Below, piece by piece: positions 4,735 through 5,369 of a DNA stretch of 5,369 bases (within the stretch, counting starts at the first letter, position 1; each line of letters begins with the position of its first letter). The notes under the pieces are model-generated. The model ran no database searches and was not told the origin of the DNA. It saw nothing but the letters and a program-made list of their open reading frames with translations. Origin of the DNA: Pseudomonadota bacterium (lineage in GTDB: Bacteria; Pseudomonadota; Gammaproteobacteria; Burkholderiales; Burkholderiaceae_C). The position numbers and the translations under genes were made by a program. The DNA lies in the NCBI GenBank assembly GCA_030918015.1, contig JAUPTP010000203.1, forward strand, positions 1 to 5,369, written 5' to 3'.

Positions 4735-5369
4735 ATGGCAGACCTGTCGCGCCTTCGCTCGCTTCTCTCCCGGTTGACCCCGACCCGATCACGCCCCTCG
4801 CATCCTCCCCAGCCGCCCCGGGCGCGGCTGCAGTCGCTGTGGCCGATCACGGGCTGGCCGCTGTGGGAGTACCGCGCCCTGCAGGCCGGCCTGCTGCTGT
4901 GCGGCCTCTTCCTGATGGTCACGGTGATGTCCGTGCCGCTCGACCTGTGGGAGCAGACCGTCTTCGGCGTGCTGTGCTTTGCCTGCTCGTGGGTGATCAA
5001 CCGGTTCCCCGGCCGGCTGATCACGCTGGTGATGACCTTCGTGTCGCTCACCGTCTCGACCCGCTACCTGTACTGGCGCCTGACCGAGACGCTGTACATG
5101 GACAAGCCGGTCGACGTCTTCTTCGCCACCGGCCTGATCGTCGCGGAGATCTACGCCTGGCTGGTGCTGGTGCTGGGCTTCATCCAGACGATCTGGCCGC
5201 TAGAGCGCCGCCCGGTGGGCCTGACGCTGCCGATCGACGAGTGGCCCCATGTCGACATCTTCATCCCCTCGTACAACGAGCCGCTGAAGGTGGTCAAGCC
5301 GACGGTGCTGGCCGCGCTGGCCATCGACTGGCCGATCGACAAGCTGCACATCCACATCCTGGACGACGG
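4735..5369 (+). CDS. bcsA: Cellulose synthase catalytic subunit BcsA, N-terminal part
   Basis: The inner-membrane family-2 glycosyltransferase that polymerises UDP-glucose into beta-1,4-glucan and threads it through its own membrane channel. The 211 visible residues hold a basic, Pro/Ser/Arg-rich cytoplasmic N-terminus (1-45) and about four membrane helices (roughly 47-67, 73-88, 95-112, 128-150). The conserved-looking STRYLYWRLTET (108-119) and QTIWPLERRPV (151-161) follow. The start of the catalytic domain is VDIFIPSYNEPLKVVKPT (173-190), then HIHILDD (205-211), whose aspartates begin the UDP-binding DDG motif at the window edge. The rest of the transferase, including QxxRW and the c-di-GMP-binding PilZ domain expected in BcsA, lies outside, so c-di-GMP control cannot be checked. 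The ATG at 4735 is the first after an in-frame stop (4720-4722). No good Shine-Dalgarno precedes it, so coupling to the upstream gene may help. Confidence 0.95.
   Translation, partial: MADLSRLRSLLSRLTPTRSRPSHPPQPPRARLQSLWPITGWPLWEYRALQAGLLLCGLFLMVTVMSVPLDLWEQTVFGVLCFACSWVINRFPGRLITLVMTFVSLTVSTRYLYWRLTETLYMDKPVDVFFATGLIVAEIYAWLVLVLGFIQTIWPLERRPVGLTLPIDEWPHVDIFIPSYNEPLKVVKPTVLAALAIDWPIDKLHIHILDD

Noticed and set aside
3995..4792. A 265-codon minus-strand frame opposite the BcsP-like gene
   Set aside because: It is Gly/Arg-rich, has no motif, and overlaps a gene with a Shine-Dalgarno and correct operon position.

Overview
The window is GC-rich, densely packed DNA, apart from one AT-rich intergenic gap. 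The protein types and operon layout suggest a beta-proteobacterium of the order Burkholderiales, perhaps from the Leptothrix/Sphaerotilus/Rubrivivax neighbourhood. The taxon is inferred from gene content and composition only. Five protein genes can be named, and two of them run off the window edges. Left half, minus strand, read right to left: a NarL/FixJ-type response regulator (2417-3196), then a membrane-bound hybrid histidine kinase (826-2415) separated from it by one base, then, 26 bases further on, ilvE for branched-chain amino acid aminotransferase (1-799, C-terminus off the window). This could be one transcription unit. Right half, plus strand: the head of a bacterial cellulose synthesis (bcs) operon. 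The order is bcsD (3489-3956), a BcsP-like proline-rich gene (4034-4696) and the first 211 codons of bcsA, the membrane cellulose synthase glycosyltransferase (4735 to the edge). No bcsQ lies between these genes. bcsB, bcsZ and bcsC would be expected beyond the right edge. The two blocks diverge from a 292-base gap (3197-3488). About 170 bases of it are only about 36% GC by hand count, falling to about 20% next to bcsD. The gap holds a 6-bp-arm dyad (TCCCCC-ACAA-GGGGGA) and weak promoter-like hexamers, and it must contain the promoters for both directions. How the genes may work together: BcsA makes and exports beta-1,4-glucan. BcsD and BcsP are accessory proteins thought to organise synthase complexes in the cell so that the glucan emerges as ordered fibres. 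The divergent kinase/regulator pair is the obvious candidate controller of the bcs genes, but that link rests on position alone. Points worth a second look are the degenerate receiver on the kinase, a hairpin over the regulator stop/kinase start, overlapping alternative hairpins across the bcsD stop codon, and a bcsD start with no Shine-Dalgarno but a two-codon start-stop overlapping it. I see no RNA genes, CRISPR arrays, insertion sequences or convincing intrinsic terminators.
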